From Flavobacteriaceae bacterium (GTDB lineage Bacteria > Bacteroidota > Bacteroidia > Flavobacteriales > Flavobacteriaceae), in NCBI GenBank assembly GCA_029252265.1, contig JAQXBT010000037.1, positions 1 to 54,669 of the forward strand: a DNA stretch of 54,669 nucleotides, read 5' to 3'. The notes below the pieces were generated by a model. It worked only from the letters and a program-made list of their open reading frames with translations, made no database searches and was not told the DNA's origin. Positions 14,809 to 23,660 of this stretch are shown here, piece by piece (position 1 is the first letter of the stretch; each line of letters opens with the position of its first letter). Position numbers and translations under genes: made by a program.

Positions 14809-15368
14809 TTGTAAGATGGGTTTTCAGGGGCATTGGACCAGATACTATAATCACCCCCAAGTTCGAGCATTTTTTCTTTCCAATAGTTAGTATTCACTTT
14901 TTCAATAATACTTTTATTGTGGATGTTTTCTGAAAGAATCCACGTATTTGCTAACAGCTCTGATGTTAATTGGTTAGTTTCCCAACCAGAATATCCAAGG
15001 AAAAAACGAATATCAGAATCATTTAATTTGTTTTCTTGAATTAATTCGGTCACTTTTTCAAAATTACCCCCCCAATATAATCCTTGTGAAATTTCAATAC
15101 TGTTTGGAATGAGTTCTGGGATTTTATGAATGTAATAAAGGTTGTCCTGTTCAACAGGACCTCCATTATAAACTTTATAAGGTAACTCTATTTCAGGAAT
15201 TAAATCTTGAAGTGTGAACTCTAAGGGTTTATTTAAAATAAATCCAATAGAGCCTTCTGAATTATGGTCTGCAATAATAATTATAGATCTATTAAATGAC
15301 ATATCGCCAATAATAGAGGGTTCTGCAATTAATAAATGACCTTTCTTTAAATTGATATTTGATATCAT
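14805..15368 (-). CDS. YqgE/AlgH family protein
   Basis: A 187-residue protein of the YqgE/AlgH family (DUF179). Conserved blocks: K-G-H-L-L-I-A-E-P-S-I near the N-terminus, F-N-R-S-I-I-I-I-A-D-H, G-S-I-G-F-I-L-N-K-P, Y-N-G-G-P-V (about 66-71) and F-L-G-Y-S-G-W. In Pseudomonas a member was named as a transcriptional regulator of alginate genes, but there is no DNA-binding domain, and the molecular function is unknown. It is cytoplasmic, with no signal peptide. Convergent with the class IV aminotransferase. Confidence 0.93.
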   Translation of the reverse strand: MISNINLKKGHLLIAEPSIIGDMSFNRSIIIIADHNSEGSIGFILNKPLEFTLQDLIPEIELPYKVYNGGPVEQDNLYYIHKIPELIPNSIEISQGLYWGGNFEKVTELIQENKLNDSDIRFFLGYSGWETNQLTSELLANTWILSENIHNKSIIEKVNTNYWKEKMLELGGDYSIWSNAPENPSYN

Positions 15369-15522
15369 CTCCTCTATATTTCATATTAAATATAGGAAAT
15401 TTATTTTAAATTGAAAAATTCAATTCCATTTCTAGTTAATTGATCACTATATCAACCCAAATATTTTTATAATTTTAGAATTTACGAGTTAGACAAATAG
15501 GCTATTTTCATCATCACTAAAT

Positions 15523-17169
15523 TTATTTTAGTTCATTAGAATCTACATAATAATCACGATCTAACACAATTTGATCTGATTTGATGGGCATTTTTTTCCA
15601 TTCCACAGTAGGATATAACTTCTTTTTTTCTTGATCAATTTCTATTTCAATAGGCATTTTAAAATTCTCTACGACATTAATCCAACGATAGCTCAATTCA
15701 TTGTTTTTTATCGAATACTCTAAAGTTGGAATTCGGATATCACGTAGATATTGATTAAAAAAGGCGGTTAAATCTAAACCAGATTGATCACTAATATAGG
15801 TTTCAATCTCTTTTGTGGTGACGGTTTGATGGTAGAACGTTTTATTTAACCCTCTTAAAATTTGGCGCCATTGCGCATCACCTTTTACGAGTTGACGTAA
15901 GGTATGAATCATATTTGCCCCTTTAGGGTACATATCGGAAGATCCTTCAGCGTTAACATTATAAGTACCAATAATTGGTATTTCATTTTTGATCCTTGAT
16001 CGGGTACCAGTCACATAATCAGCCCCAGCTTCGGTTCCATAATAATATTCTACAAATATATTTTCTGAGTAAGTTGTGAAACTCTCATGAATCCACATAT
16101 CGGCGATATCTTTATAAGTAATATTATTTGCAAACCATTCATGACCCGATTCATGGATAATGATATAATCAAACTTTAATCCCCAACCAGACCCTGATAA
16201 ATCTCGTCCTAAATATCCTTTTTTATATTGATTTCCATACGTTACAGAACTTTGGTGTTCCATTCCTAAATAGGGTACTTCAACCAATTTGAAACTATCT
16301 TCATAAAAAGGGTAGGGGCCAAACCAATGCTCAAAGGCTTTCATTAATTTTGGAGCATCTTTAAATTGTTCTTTAGCCTTTTTTAAATTATCTCTTAATA
16401 CATAATAATCCATATCAAGAGATCCTTTTTCACCTTCATAAACTTCTGAGAAATTAACATAATCTCCAATATTAATGTTTACGCCATAATTATTAATAGG
16501 GTTTGACACAAACCAATGGTAGGTGGTGGTATCATTTTCTTTTTCTTCCACAGATAATAGTCTTCCGTTTGAAATGTTCATTAAGTGTTTGGGAACATTG
16601 ACACTTATTTTCATACTATCAACTTCGTCATACATATGGTCTTTATTTGGCCACCAAACACTCGCACCTAAACCTTGACAAGAAGATGCTATAAAGTCTT
16701 TTTCATTTTCATCTTTTTTCCATGAAATTCCACCATCCCAAGGCGCTCTTACGGCTTCCCGTGGTTTTCCTTCGTAAAACACCTCTAAACTGTTCACATC
16801 TCCAATTGTTTGTTGACGCGTCAGTTGAATAAAATGAGCATTTCCATCATGTTCAATTAATAAGTCTTCGCCATCCTGAATGGCCTTAGTTAATATTAGT
16901 GGCGGCTGCAAGTCAATTTGAAGTCTGTTGTTGGAATCTAAAACCGTGTACTGAACCGTGTTTTTTCCTTTAATAGTCTTTGTTTCAGGATTTACTGAAA
17001 TGTCTAAGTGATAGTAATTTAAATCCCACCAAGCACGTTCGGGAGTGATGCTTCCTCTTAACGTATCTTGATATGTAAAGTTGTGAGATGCGCCATGATC
17101 TAGTTGTGCTTGCGAAGTGATAGTTCCTAAAATCAGGTATATAGAACAGAACAGTTTATTTATTTTCAT
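15523..17169 (-). CDS. Exported M1-family metallopeptidase
   Basis: A 548-residue zinc aminopeptidase-like protein with a signal peptide (residues 1-21, cleavage near SQA-Q). It has an N-terminal beta-sandwich (about 40-240) and a thermolysin-like catalytic domain with HESGH at 339-343 (zinc ligands H339 and H343) and the third ligand E362 in H-E-S-F-T. The substrate-anchoring loop is GMEHQ (302-306) where classical M1 enzymes have GAMEN; GMEHQ is usual in this Bacteroidota subfamily. It lacks the large C-terminal domain of PepN. It probably digests peptides in the periplasm. Co-directional with, but separated by a terminator from, the acyl-CoA dehydrogenase gene. Confidence 0.92.
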   Translation of the reverse strand: MKINKLFCSIYLILGTITSQAQLDHGASHNFTYQDTLRGSITPERAWWDLNYYHLDISVNPETKTIKGKNTVQYTVLDSNNRLQIDLQPPLILTKAIQDGEDLLIEHDGNAHFIQLTRQQTIGDVNSLEVFYEGKPREAVRAPWDGGISWKKDENEKDFIASSCQGLGASVWWPNKDHMYDEVDSMKISVNVPKHLMNISNGRLLSVEEKENDTTTYHWFVSNPINNYGVNINIGDYVNFSEVYEGEKGSLDMDYYVLRDNLKKAKEQFKDAPKLMKAFEHWFGPYPFYEDSFKLVEVPYLGMEHQSSVTYGNQYKKGYLGRDLSGSGWGLKFDYIIIHESGHEWFANNITYKDIADMWIHESFTTYSENIFVEYYYGTEAGADYVTGTRSRIKNEIPIIGTYNVNAEGSSDMYPKGANMIHTLRQLVKGDAQWRQILRGLNKTFYHQTVTTKEIETYISDQSGLDLTAFFNQYLRDIRIPTLEYSIKNNELSYRWINVVENFKMPIEIEIDQEKKKLYPTVEWKKMPIKSDQIVLDRDYYVDSNELK

Positions 17170-17231
17170 CTTAATATTGATTTTTTTTTAAAGTTACTGA
17201 TTTTTATAACTGATTTCCAAATTCATGAAAT

Positions 17232-17263
17232 AAAAAAAACGCCACAATTTATTGTGACGCTTT
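17232..17263 (-). terminator. Rho-independent terminator of the beta-oxidation operon
   Basis: Read on the minus strand, AAGCGUCACAA pairs along its full length with UUGUGGCGUUU (two G-U pairs) around a 4-base loop and is followed by a run of T. It lies just after the acyl-CoA dehydrogenase stop at 17287 and before the M1 peptidase gene. Confidence 0.88.
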
Positions 17264-17286
17264 TCAAAATTAGTTTAGTGCTTGTT

Positions 17287-19095
17287 TTAAAAACAATAGC
17301 TACTTTCTTCTTTCACTTTTTCAGCGATTTCAATTCGTAAATCTACAATGTCTGGATAGTTAGCATATTTTGTAAATCGTTTAAGTCCCATTAACATCAT
17401 TCGTTGTTCATCGCCTTCCGCAAACGAAATAATACTTTCTTTTCCTTTTTCTTCCACTTTATCGACTGCATGGTATAAGTATAACTTAGCCATCGCAATT
17501 TGAGCAGATTGCTCTTTTTGACTTGTTCGCTTTACATTTTTTTCAGTCCTTAAAATGGCCGATTCTGCCATATAAATTTCAATTAAAATATCTGCAGCAG
17601 CAATCAATAGTTGTTGATGCTCTTCGAGTTGAGGGCCATATTTTTGAACTGCACCACCAGCAACCATTAAGAATGTTTTTTTCAATTTCCTAATCATTTC
17701 TTTTTCTTCAGAAAATAATTCAGAGAAATCGGGTGTTTCAAATGAAGGAATTCCCATGAGCTCTTCTTGAACTTTGGATGCTGGTCCTAACAAATCAACA
17801 TGTCCTTTCATTGCTTTTTTTACCAGCATTCCAACAGAAAGCATTCGGTTTATTTCGTTGGTACCTTCATAAATTCGTGTAATTCTAGCATCTCTCCATG
17901 CCGATTCCATGGGCGTTTCTTCAGAGAATCCCATACCTCCAAAAATTTGAATCCCTTCATCTGCTGAGTTTTGAACATCTTCAGAAACGGCTACTTTTAA
18001 GATCGAACATTCAATGGCATATTCTTCAACTCCTTTTAGTTCTGCTTCTTGATGTGTGTTTCCAGCCGCTTCACGTATAGCAATTCGGTCTTCAATATTT
18101 TTTGCGGCTCTGTAAGTTGCTGATTCTCCAGCATAGGCACTCGCAGCCATTTCAGCTAATTTGGTTTTAATCGCTCCAAAATCAGCAATAGGCGTTTTAA
18201 ATTGTTTACGCTCATTGGCATAGGTCACAGCCGTTGTTAAAATTCGTCTTTGAGAATCTAAACAAGCAGCCGCTAATTTAATACGACCCACATTAAGTGC
18301 GTTCATTGCAATTTTAAATCCTTCACCACGCCCTGATAACATATTTTCAACAGGAACAATACAATCGTTAAAGAATACTTGACGAGTAGAAGACGCCCGA
18401 ATTCCTAATTTGTGTTCTTCTTCACCTAACGTAATTCCATTTGGATGTTCACCATCATATTCAACAATGAACCCCGTAATATTTTTATCACTTTCGATAC
18501 GTGCAAATACAATCATCACACTACAAAATCCTGCATTGGAAATCCACATTTTTTGACCATTGATCTTGTAGGACTTTCCATCGGCGGATAATTCGGCGGT
18601 TGTTTTTCCAGAATTCGCATCTGACCCTGCGCCAGGCTCGGTAAGGCAATAGGCTCCAAACCACTCACCACTTGCTAACTTAGGGACATATTTTTGCTTT
18701 TGTTCATCGGTTCCATACAATGTAATTGGCATCGTACCAATTCCTGTGTGCGCTCCAAATGCGGTACTAAAAGATCCGGTTCCACTTGAAATATAATCAC
18801 AAGTTAAGCAGGTCGATACAAATCCCATTCCCATTCCGCCAAAGGCTTCAGGAACCGCAACACTCAAAAAGCCTAATTCGCCAGCTTTGCGCATAATGTC
18901 TTCGGTTAGGGCATAATCTTTAGCTTCAAAACGCGCTCTGTGAGGAATGATTTCACGATCATTAAATTCCATAACCGCATCTTTCATCATCTTTTGTTCT
19001 TCAGAAAAATCTTCAGGTGTAAATACGTCTTCGCATTTTGTTTCTTTTACTAAAAACTGCCCCCCTCTTAAAAGTTGTTTGTCGTTTGCTTCCAT
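17287..19095 (-). CDS. Acyl-CoA dehydrogenase (long form)
   Basis: A 602-residue FAD flavoenzyme that makes the trans-2 double bond in acyl-CoA, the first oxidative step of beta-oxidation. Blocks in order: N-terminal helical domain (about 25-150), flavin-binding C-L-T-E-P-G-A-G-S-D-A (about 150-160), the W-I-S-N-A-G strand, the Q-I-F-G-G-M-G-F-S segment and I-Y-E-G-T-N-E-I with the catalytic-region glutamate. About 170 further residues beyond the usual 380-400 make it like VLCAD/ACAD9-type enzymes, suggesting long-chain substrates. It is the last gene of the marR-led cluster, separated from the thiolase gene by a 340-base spacer holding a pseudogene. Confidence 0.95.
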   Translation of the reverse strand: MEANDKQLLRGGQFLVKETKCEDVFTPEDFSEEQKMMKDAVMEFNDREIIPHRARFEAKDYALTEDIMRKAGELGFLSVAVPEAFGGMGMGFVSTCLTCDYISSGTGSFSTAFGAHTGIGTMPITLYGTDEQKQKYVPKLASGEWFGAYCLTEPGAGSDANSGKTTAELSADGKSYKINGQKMWISNAGFCSVMIVFARIESDKNITGFIVEYDGEHPNGITLGEEEHKLGIRASSTRQVFFNDCIVPVENMLSGRGEGFKIAMNALNVGRIKLAAACLDSQRRILTTAVTYANERKQFKTPIADFGAIKTKLAEMAASAYAGESATYRAAKNIEDRIAIREAAGNTHQEAELKGVEEYAIECSILKVAVSEDVQNSADEGIQIFGGMGFSEETPMESAWRDARITRIYEGTNEINRMLSVGMLVKKAMKGHVDLLGPASKVQEELMGIPSFETPDFSELFSEEKEMIRKLKKTFLMVAGGAVQKYGPQLEEHQQLLIAAADILIEIYMAESAILRTEKNVKRTSQKEQSAQIAMAKLYLYHAVDKVEEKGKESIISFAEGDEQRMMLMGLKRFTKYANYPDIVDLRIEIAEKVKEESSYCF

Positions 19096-19130
19096 GTTTT
19101 TATTTTCAGATTTAAGAAGATTGAAAACAG

Positions 19131-19157
19131 AAAATAGACCCTAATTTAGGCTATTTT
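19131..19157. other. Small hairpin between the S23 pseudogene and the acyl-CoA dehydrogenase gene
   Basis: AAAATAG (19131-19137) pairs with CTATTTT (19151-19157) around an inner CCTA / TAGG stem. It overlaps the end of the S23 pseudogene. It may reduce read-through or protect an mRNA end; no function is shown. Confidence 0.4.
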
Positions 19158-19381
19158 AAAACTCCATTGTCATTCTTTGGAATTCTTCTATTTTTTCTTC
19201 TAGTATTTTTAAGTTGTTATCGTTTATATAATTTCTATGCTTTGCTACTAATTTGAGAACTCAATTCGAACCTTTCATGCTCTGGAAAATTTAATAATAA
19301 ATCAGAAACATCATTGAAAATCTCTAAACCCAGTTTCCAAATTTTTAAATTCTTGTAATTATGTCTTTGCTTAGCACACAT
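19156..19381 (-). pseudogene. Truncated four-helix-bundle (S23/IVP-type) protein gene
   Basis: From the ATG at 19381 (minus) the frame reads a typical start of a four-helix-bundle protein (K-Q-R-H-N-Y-K-N-L-K-I-W-K-L-G-L-E-I-F, then N-F-P-E-H-E-R-F-E-L-S-S-Q-I) and stops after about 48 residues. After a frame change the C-terminal helix is still readable (Y-I-N-D-N-N-L-K-I-L-E-E-K-I-E-E-F-Q-R-M-T) up to a stop at 19156-19158. The middle, including the normally conserved S-I-P-S-N-I-A-E-G, is missing. Intact relatives are about 115-125 residues, originally found in 23S rRNA intervening sequences and later as stand-alone genes. This copy is broken by an internal deletion. It lies in an operon spacer, a common site for such cassettes in Flavobacteriaceae. 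Confidence 0.82.
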
Positions 19382-19391
19382 GTTCTTTTTA

Positions 19392-19416
19392 TTTTCTCTT
19401 ATACTCTTTCCTCTTT
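19392..19416 (-). repeat. Degenerate copy of the AAAGAGGATAGAGTAGAGA repeat
   Basis: On the minus strand this stretch begins AAAGAGGAAAGAGTATAAGA, close to the arms of the inverted repeat at 20659-20738. It forms part of the purine-rich leader immediately upstream of the S23 pseudogene start. Confidence 0.55.
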
Positions 19417-19435
19417 CTTCTAGTCTCTCTATTTT

Positions 19436-20629
19436 CTATTTAAGAAATTCAAAAATCCCACACGCACCTTGTCCAGTTCCCACACACATGGTAACGGCTC
19501 CAAATTTATCTTGCATATTTTGCTTACGCATCTCATCAAACAACTGTACCGATAATTTTGCGCCCGTACATCCTAGAGGGTGTCCCAACGCGATTGCACC
19601 GCCATTTGGATTAATAATCTCTGGATTAAGTTCTAATTCACGTATTACTGCTATGGATTGCGAAGCAAAGGCTTCATTCAATTCAATTAATGATAAATCA
19701 TCTTGCTTTAATCCTGCTTGTTTTAATGCTTTTGGAATGGCTTTTACGGGTCCAATACCCATAATTCGAGGTTCAACACCAGCCGCAGCATAGTTAACCA
19801 ATCGAGCAATGGGTTCAAGGTTTAGTTCTTTGACCATGTCTTCACTCATGACCATTACAAAAGCAGCTCCATCACTCATTTGTGATGAGTTTCCTGCAGT
19901 GACACTTCCGCCAGCAGCAAATACGGCTCTTAATTTTGCTAAAGCTTCCTTACTAGTTCCCGCTCTTGGGCCTTCATCTTTAGTAACCGTGTATGATTTA
20001 GTTGCTTTTTTTCCAGCTGCATCAATATAATTTTGTTCAACTTTAATAGGAACTATCTGATCTTGAAAACGGTTTTCTGCTTGCGCTTTTAACGCTTTCA
20101 TATGAGAGTTAAAGGCAAATTCGTCTTGGTCTTCCCGAGAAATTTTAAATTGATTTGCAACGGCTTCAGCGGTATTTCCCATCCCCCAATAATAATCTTC
20201 ATGTCCCGCTTTTATAAGGTCATAATTCAGTTCTGGTTTATATCCTGTCATCGGAACGCTACTCATGCTTTCTGCGCCCCCAGCGATGATACAATCAGCC
20301 ATCCCAGATTGAATTTTTGCAGTTGCCATCCCAATTGTTTCTATTCCAGAGGAACAAAATCTATTGACCGTGACTCCTGGGACATCGATAACTTCTAAAC
20401 CCATTAACGAGATTAAACGCGCCATATTTAATCCTTGTGAGCCTTCTGGCATCGCATTACCAACAATTACATCATCAATCCGTTTTGGATCCAAATCAGG
20501 CAATTCTTTCATCATATGTTTGATGGTTTCTGCGGCTAATTCATCGGTTCTTTTAAAACGAAAGACGCCTTTGGGTGCTTTACCTACTGCGGTTCTGTAT
20601 GCTTTTACAATGTATGCTTGTTTGTTCAT
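19436..20629 (-). CDS. Acetyl-CoA C-acyltransferase (3-ketoacyl-CoA thiolase)
   Basis: A 397-residue thiolase that cleaves 3-ketoacyl-CoA with CoA to acetyl-CoA and a shortened acyl-CoA. The catalytic triad is complete: nucleophile Cys92 in N-R-F-C-S-S-G, His350 in A-L-G-H-P-L-G and Cys382 in C-V-G-T-G-Q-G. It is co-directional with the hydratase/dehydrogenase gene upstream (119-base spacer with a 19-bp inverted repeat), matching the two-subunit trifunctional arrangement (FadB/FadA) of beta-oxidation. The degradative role is inferred from the operon; biosynthetic acetyl-CoA acetyltransferases look similar. Confidence 0.95.
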   Translation of the reverse strand: MNKQAYIVKAYRTAVGKAPKGVFRFKRTDELAAETIKHMMKELPDLDPKRIDDVIVGNAMPEGSQGLNMARLISLMGLEVIDVPGVTVNRFCSSGIETIGMATAKIQSGMADCIIAGGAESMSSVPMTGYKPELNYDLIKAGHEDYYWGMGNTAEAVANQFKISREDQDEFAFNSHMKALKAQAENRFQDQIVPIKVEQNYIDAAGKKATKSYTVTKDEGPRAGTSKEALAKLRAVFAAGGSVTAGNSSQMSDGAAFVMVMSEDMVKELNLEPIARLVNYAAAGVEPRIMGIGPVKAIPKALKQAGLKQDDLSLIELNEAFASQSIAVIRELELNPEIINPNGGAIALGHPLGCTGAKLSVQLFDEMRKQNMQDKFGAVTMCVGTGQGACGIFEFLK

Positions 20630-20658
20630 AGTTATGTTTTTTATTTTGAAATGAGAGC

Positions 20659-20738
20659 AAAGAGGATAGAGTAGAGAGAAAAAACTTTCAAATTTGTCTC
20701 TAAGTAGTGTCGTTTTGGATCTCTACTCTATCCTCTTT
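20659..20738. repeat. 19-bp perfect inverted repeat in the spacer between two beta-oxidation genes
   Basis: AAAGAGGATAGAGTAGAGA at 20659-20677 is perfectly complementary to TCTCTACTCTATCCTCTTT at 20720-20738, with a 42-base loop. The element nearly fills the 119-base spacer between the hydratase/dehydrogenase and thiolase genes. There is no T-run tight against either arm, so it is not a standard terminator. A related sequence occurs at 19392-19416. Confidence 0.85.
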
Positions 20739-20748
20739 ATTTCATTTT

Positions 20749-23157
20749 CTAATTACGAAGCGGTTTCCCTGTTTTTAACATATGTTGAATCCGTTCTAAG
20801 GTTTTACGTTCGGTACATAAACTTAAAAACGCTTCGCGTTCTAAATCCAATAAATATTGTTCTGATACGAACGTTGGCTCAGACAAATCGCCTCCCGCCA
20901 TTACATAGGCTAATTTATTAGCGATTTTCATATCATGCGCCGAAATGTAGTTACTATCTTGCATCGAATCGGTGCCGACTAAAAACATTCCCAAGGCTTG
21001 TTTTCCCAATACTTTAACGTCGGTTCTTTTTATAGGTTGGGTATACCCAGAATCTGCCATTAATTTTGCGTGTTGTTTTGCAACGGCAATTTGTCGATCT
21101 TTATTTACCACCACCACATCTTTTCCTTTTTGTAAAAGGTTTAAATCAAATGCTTCATAAGCTGATGTCGATACTTTTGCCATTCCAATAGTTAAGAAAT
21201 GTTCTTGTAATACATTTAATTGAACATCGCCTTTTTGGAACTTGTCTTGTGCTCTTAAAGCCATTTCTTTTGAGCCACCACCACCAGGGATGACTCCAAC
21301 TCCAAACTCCACAAGTCCCATGTAAGTTTCAGAAGCTGCAACAACTTTATCGGCATGTAAGGACAATTCACATCCACCGCCTAAGGCCATGCCATGCGGT
21401 GCCGAAATGGTAGGGATTGATGAATATCGCATGCGCATCATTGAATCTTGAAAATATTTGATCGCCATATTAAGCTCTTCATACTCTTGCTCTGCAGCCA
21501 TCATAAAAATCATTCCAATATTGGCCCCCACCGAAAAATTAGCTCCTTGGTTACCAACCACTAAACCTGCAAAATCTTTTTCAGCCAAATCAATGGCTTT
21601 ATTTAAGCCTGCTAACACATCGCCACCAATGGTGTTCATCTTAGATTGAAATTCTAAGTTGAGGATGCCGTCGCCTAAATCTTCAACAACCACTCCCGAA
21701 TTTTTAAAGACTTCGTTTGTTTTTCGAATGTTATCTAGGATGATGAAACTATCTTGCCCCGGAATTTTCATTTGTGCTTTTGTTGGAATATCATAGGCAT
21801 AAGTGGCGCCATTTTTTACGGAATAAAATGAAGAACTTTCTGCAGCTAACATTTCATTGACCCAAGCGGCGGGTTCTAAGCCTTCCGCTTTCATAAGCTC
21901 GATTCCTTTTTCAACGCCAATAGCATCCCATATTTGAAACGGTCCATGTTCCCAACCAAAGCCTGCTTTCATGGCGTCATCAATCTTATAAAGCTCATTC
22001 GAAATTTCAGGAATTCGGTTAGAGACATAAGCAAATAGGGCGGTAAAACTTTTACGGTAAAAATCACCTGCTTTGTCTTTTCCACTGACTAAAACTTTAA
22101 ATCGGTCTACAACTTTGTCAATTGTTTTTGTGAGTTCTAAGGTGGCAAATTTTGCACGCTTTGCAGAACGGTAGTCTAGAGTGTTTAAATCTAAACTTAA
22201 AATTTCTTTTTTACCATTTTCAGAAACATGTTTTTTATAAAATCCTTGTCCGGTTTTACTGCCTAACCATTTATTTTCCATCATCGTGTTGATGAAATCG
22301 GGCAGTTCAAATAATTCTAAACGCTCATCGTTAGGACAGTTTTCTCGAATGCCATTGGCAACGTGAACCAAGGTATCTAAGCCCACAACATCGACCGTTC
22401 TAAAGGTGGCCGATTTTGGACGACCAATGACTGGTCCTGATAATTTATCTACTTCTTCAATCGTTAGGTCTAAATCCTTGACTGCGTGAAATAAACTCTG
22501 AATGCTAAAAATACCAACGCGATTTCCAATAAATGCTGGCGTGTCTTTAGCGATGACAGAGGTTTTTCCTAAAAACTGTTCGCCATAACCTGCTAAAAAA
22601 TCGAGAACTTCAGGAGTCGTTTTGGGTCCTGGAATAATCTCAAATAATTTAAGATAACGCGCAGGGTTAAAAAAGTGGGTCCCACAAAAATGTTTCTGAA
22701 AATCTTCACTGCGACCTTCACTCATGAATTTTATAGGAATTCCAGAAGTATTAGACGTGATTAAAGTCCCAGGTGTTCGGTGTTTTTCTAAGTTTTCGAA
22801 TACCATTTTTTTAATGTCCAATCGCTCTACAACCACTTCCATAATCCAATCGACACCGGCTACTTTTGCAATGTCATCTTCCAAGTTACCCGTGGTGATT
22901 CGCTGTGCAAATTTTTGATGGTAAATAGGAGAGGGCTTCGATTTTAAAGAAGCTGTAAGGGCTTCATTAACCAATCGATTCCGAACAATTTTATCTTCTA
23001 AGGTCAGCCCTTTGGCTTTTTCTTTATCGTTAAGTTCTCTGGGTACAATGTCTAAAAGTAATACATCGACTCCAATATTGGCAAAGTGACAAGCAATTCC
23101 GCTGCCCATGATCCCAGATCCGATAATTGCAATTTTTTTTATTCTTCGTGTTTTCAT
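20749..23157 (-). CDS. 3-hydroxyacyl-CoA dehydrogenase / enoyl-CoA hydratase fusion (FadN-like)
   Basis: An 802-residue bifunctional beta-oxidation enzyme that hydrates enoyl-CoA and oxidises 3-hydroxyacyl-CoA with NAD+. Domain order is dehydrogenase first: Rossmann motif G-S-G-I-M-G-S-G-I-A (about 13-22), the T-H-F-F-N-P-A-R-Y-L-K substrate segment, dehydrogenase C-terminal domains (about 200-420), then a crotonase domain (about 490-720) with M-A-L-G-G-G-C-E-L-S-L-H and the glutamate in G-L-V-E-F-G-V-G-V-I-P-G-G-G-G. This order is opposite to E. coli FadB and like Bacillus FadN. It follows the marR gene by 19 bases and precedes the thiolase gene, so it belongs to the MarR-controlled operon. 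Confidence 0.95.
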   Translation of the reverse strand: MKTRRIKKIAIIGSGIMGSGIACHFANIGVDVLLLDIVPRELNDKEKAKGLTLEDKIVRNRLVNEALTASLKSKPSPIYHQKFAQRITTGNLEDDIAKVAGVDWIMEVVVERLDIKKMVFENLEKHRTPGTLITSNTSGIPIKFMSEGRSEDFQKHFCGTHFFNPARYLKLFEIIPGPKTTPEVLDFLAGYGEQFLGKTSVIAKDTPAFIGNRVGIFSIQSLFHAVKDLDLTIEEVDKLSGPVIGRPKSATFRTVDVVGLDTLVHVANGIRENCPNDERLELFELPDFINTMMENKWLGSKTGQGFYKKHVSENGKKEILSLDLNTLDYRSAKRAKFATLELTKTIDKVVDRFKVLVSGKDKAGDFYRKSFTALFAYVSNRIPEISNELYKIDDAMKAGFGWEHGPFQIWDAIGVEKGIELMKAEGLEPAAWVNEMLAAESSSFYSVKNGATYAYDIPTKAQMKIPGQDSFIILDNIRKTNEVFKNSGVVVEDLGDGILNLEFQSKMNTIGGDVLAGLNKAIDLAEKDFAGLVVGNQGANFSVGANIGMIFMMAAEQEYEELNMAIKYFQDSMMRMRYSSIPTISAPHGMALGGGCELSLHADKVVAASETYMGLVEFGVGVIPGGGGSKEMALRAQDKFQKGDVQLNVLQEHFLTIGMAKVSTSAYEAFDLNLLQKGKDVVVVNKDRQIAVAKQHAKLMADSGYTQPIKRTDVKVLGKQALGMFLVGTDSMQDSNYISAHDMKIANKLAYVMAGGDLSEPTFVSEQYLLDLEREAFLSLCTERKTLERIQHMLKTGKPLRN

Positions 23158-23176
23158 CTAAGTATAAATAGGGTTG

Positions 23177-23608
23177 TTAGAATATTTTTTTGTTCGAAAT
23201 CAGATTCATGATACAATCGGATACTTCATAAAAGTGGTCGAGCTTTTCTTCCGAAATTTCATTTTTGATGACATTGTTAAACTTTAATACATTTTGTTTG
23301 ACTTCTTCTCTGTTTTTGAGTCCCGAATCCGTTAAATGGATAAGCACGCCACGACCATCATTGGGATTTGGTAACCGTTCTATTAAACGCATGCTTTCCA
23401 ATGTTTTTAAAATTCTTGATAGACTGGTCGCTTCCATGCCCATTTTTGGACCTAATGAGGTTGACGGTGTCCCATTTTGTGGATCCACACTTAGCAGAGT
23501 AAACCCTGTTGCCATTGTGATTCCATAATCGGATGCTTCCTCATTATACATCCTTTGAACGGCTAACCAAGTCGTTCTCAGAACATAGTCTATTGTTTTC
23601 TCTTTCAT
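23177..23608 (-). CDS. MarR-family transcriptional regulator
   Basis: A 143-residue winged-helix regulator from the ATG at 23608. The frame opens further to 23671, but that stretch contains the predicted promoter and operators, so the inner start is preferred. The DNA-binding part is seen in S-L-G-P-K-M-G-M-E-A-T-S-L-S-R-I-L (recognition region), L-I-E-R-L-P-N-P-N-D-G-R-G (wing) and the D-S-G-L-K-N-R-E segment. MarR proteins act as dimers and usually repress nearby genes until a small ligand binds. As first gene of the beta-oxidation cluster it probably represses that cluster and itself, with an acyl-CoA as a plausible but unshown ligand. Confidence 0.92.
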   Translation of the reverse strand: MKEKTIDYVLRTTWLAVQRMYNEEASDYGITMATGFTLLSVDPQNGTPSTSLGPKMGMEATSLSRILKTLESMRLIERLPNPNDGRGVLIHLTDSGLKNREEVKQNVLKFNNVIKNEISEEKLDHFYEVSDCIMNLISNKKIF

Positions 23609-23629
23609 AGTGTCTCTAATATCTTGTCT

Positions 23630-23660
23630 CAAATATATGAAAATATAGTATGCACGCATA
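23630..23660 (-). promoter_or_regulatory. Promoter of the marR/beta-oxidation operon (minus strand)
   Basis: On the minus strand TATATTTG (23637 to 23630) matches TAnnTTTG, and a TATG (23660-23657) stands 19 bases upstream in place of TTTG. The start of transcription would be near 23626, giving a leader of under 20 bases before the ATG at 23608. The -33 element lies inside the first palindrome, as expected for repression by occlusion. Confidence 0.65.
23649..23660. promoter_or_regulatory. MarR operator candidate 1 (TATGCACGCATA)
   Basis: A 12-bp near-perfect palindrome, followed by GTA as in copy 2, overlapping the -33 element of the marR promoter. It is centred 29 bases from copy 2. Confidence 0.7.

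Noticed and set aside
19380-19793. Plus-strand open frame over the thiolase gene with a hydrophobic N-terminus.
   Set aside because: It is a shadow of the thiolase gene on the opposite strand; the hydrophobic start derives from the pyrimidine-rich spacer.
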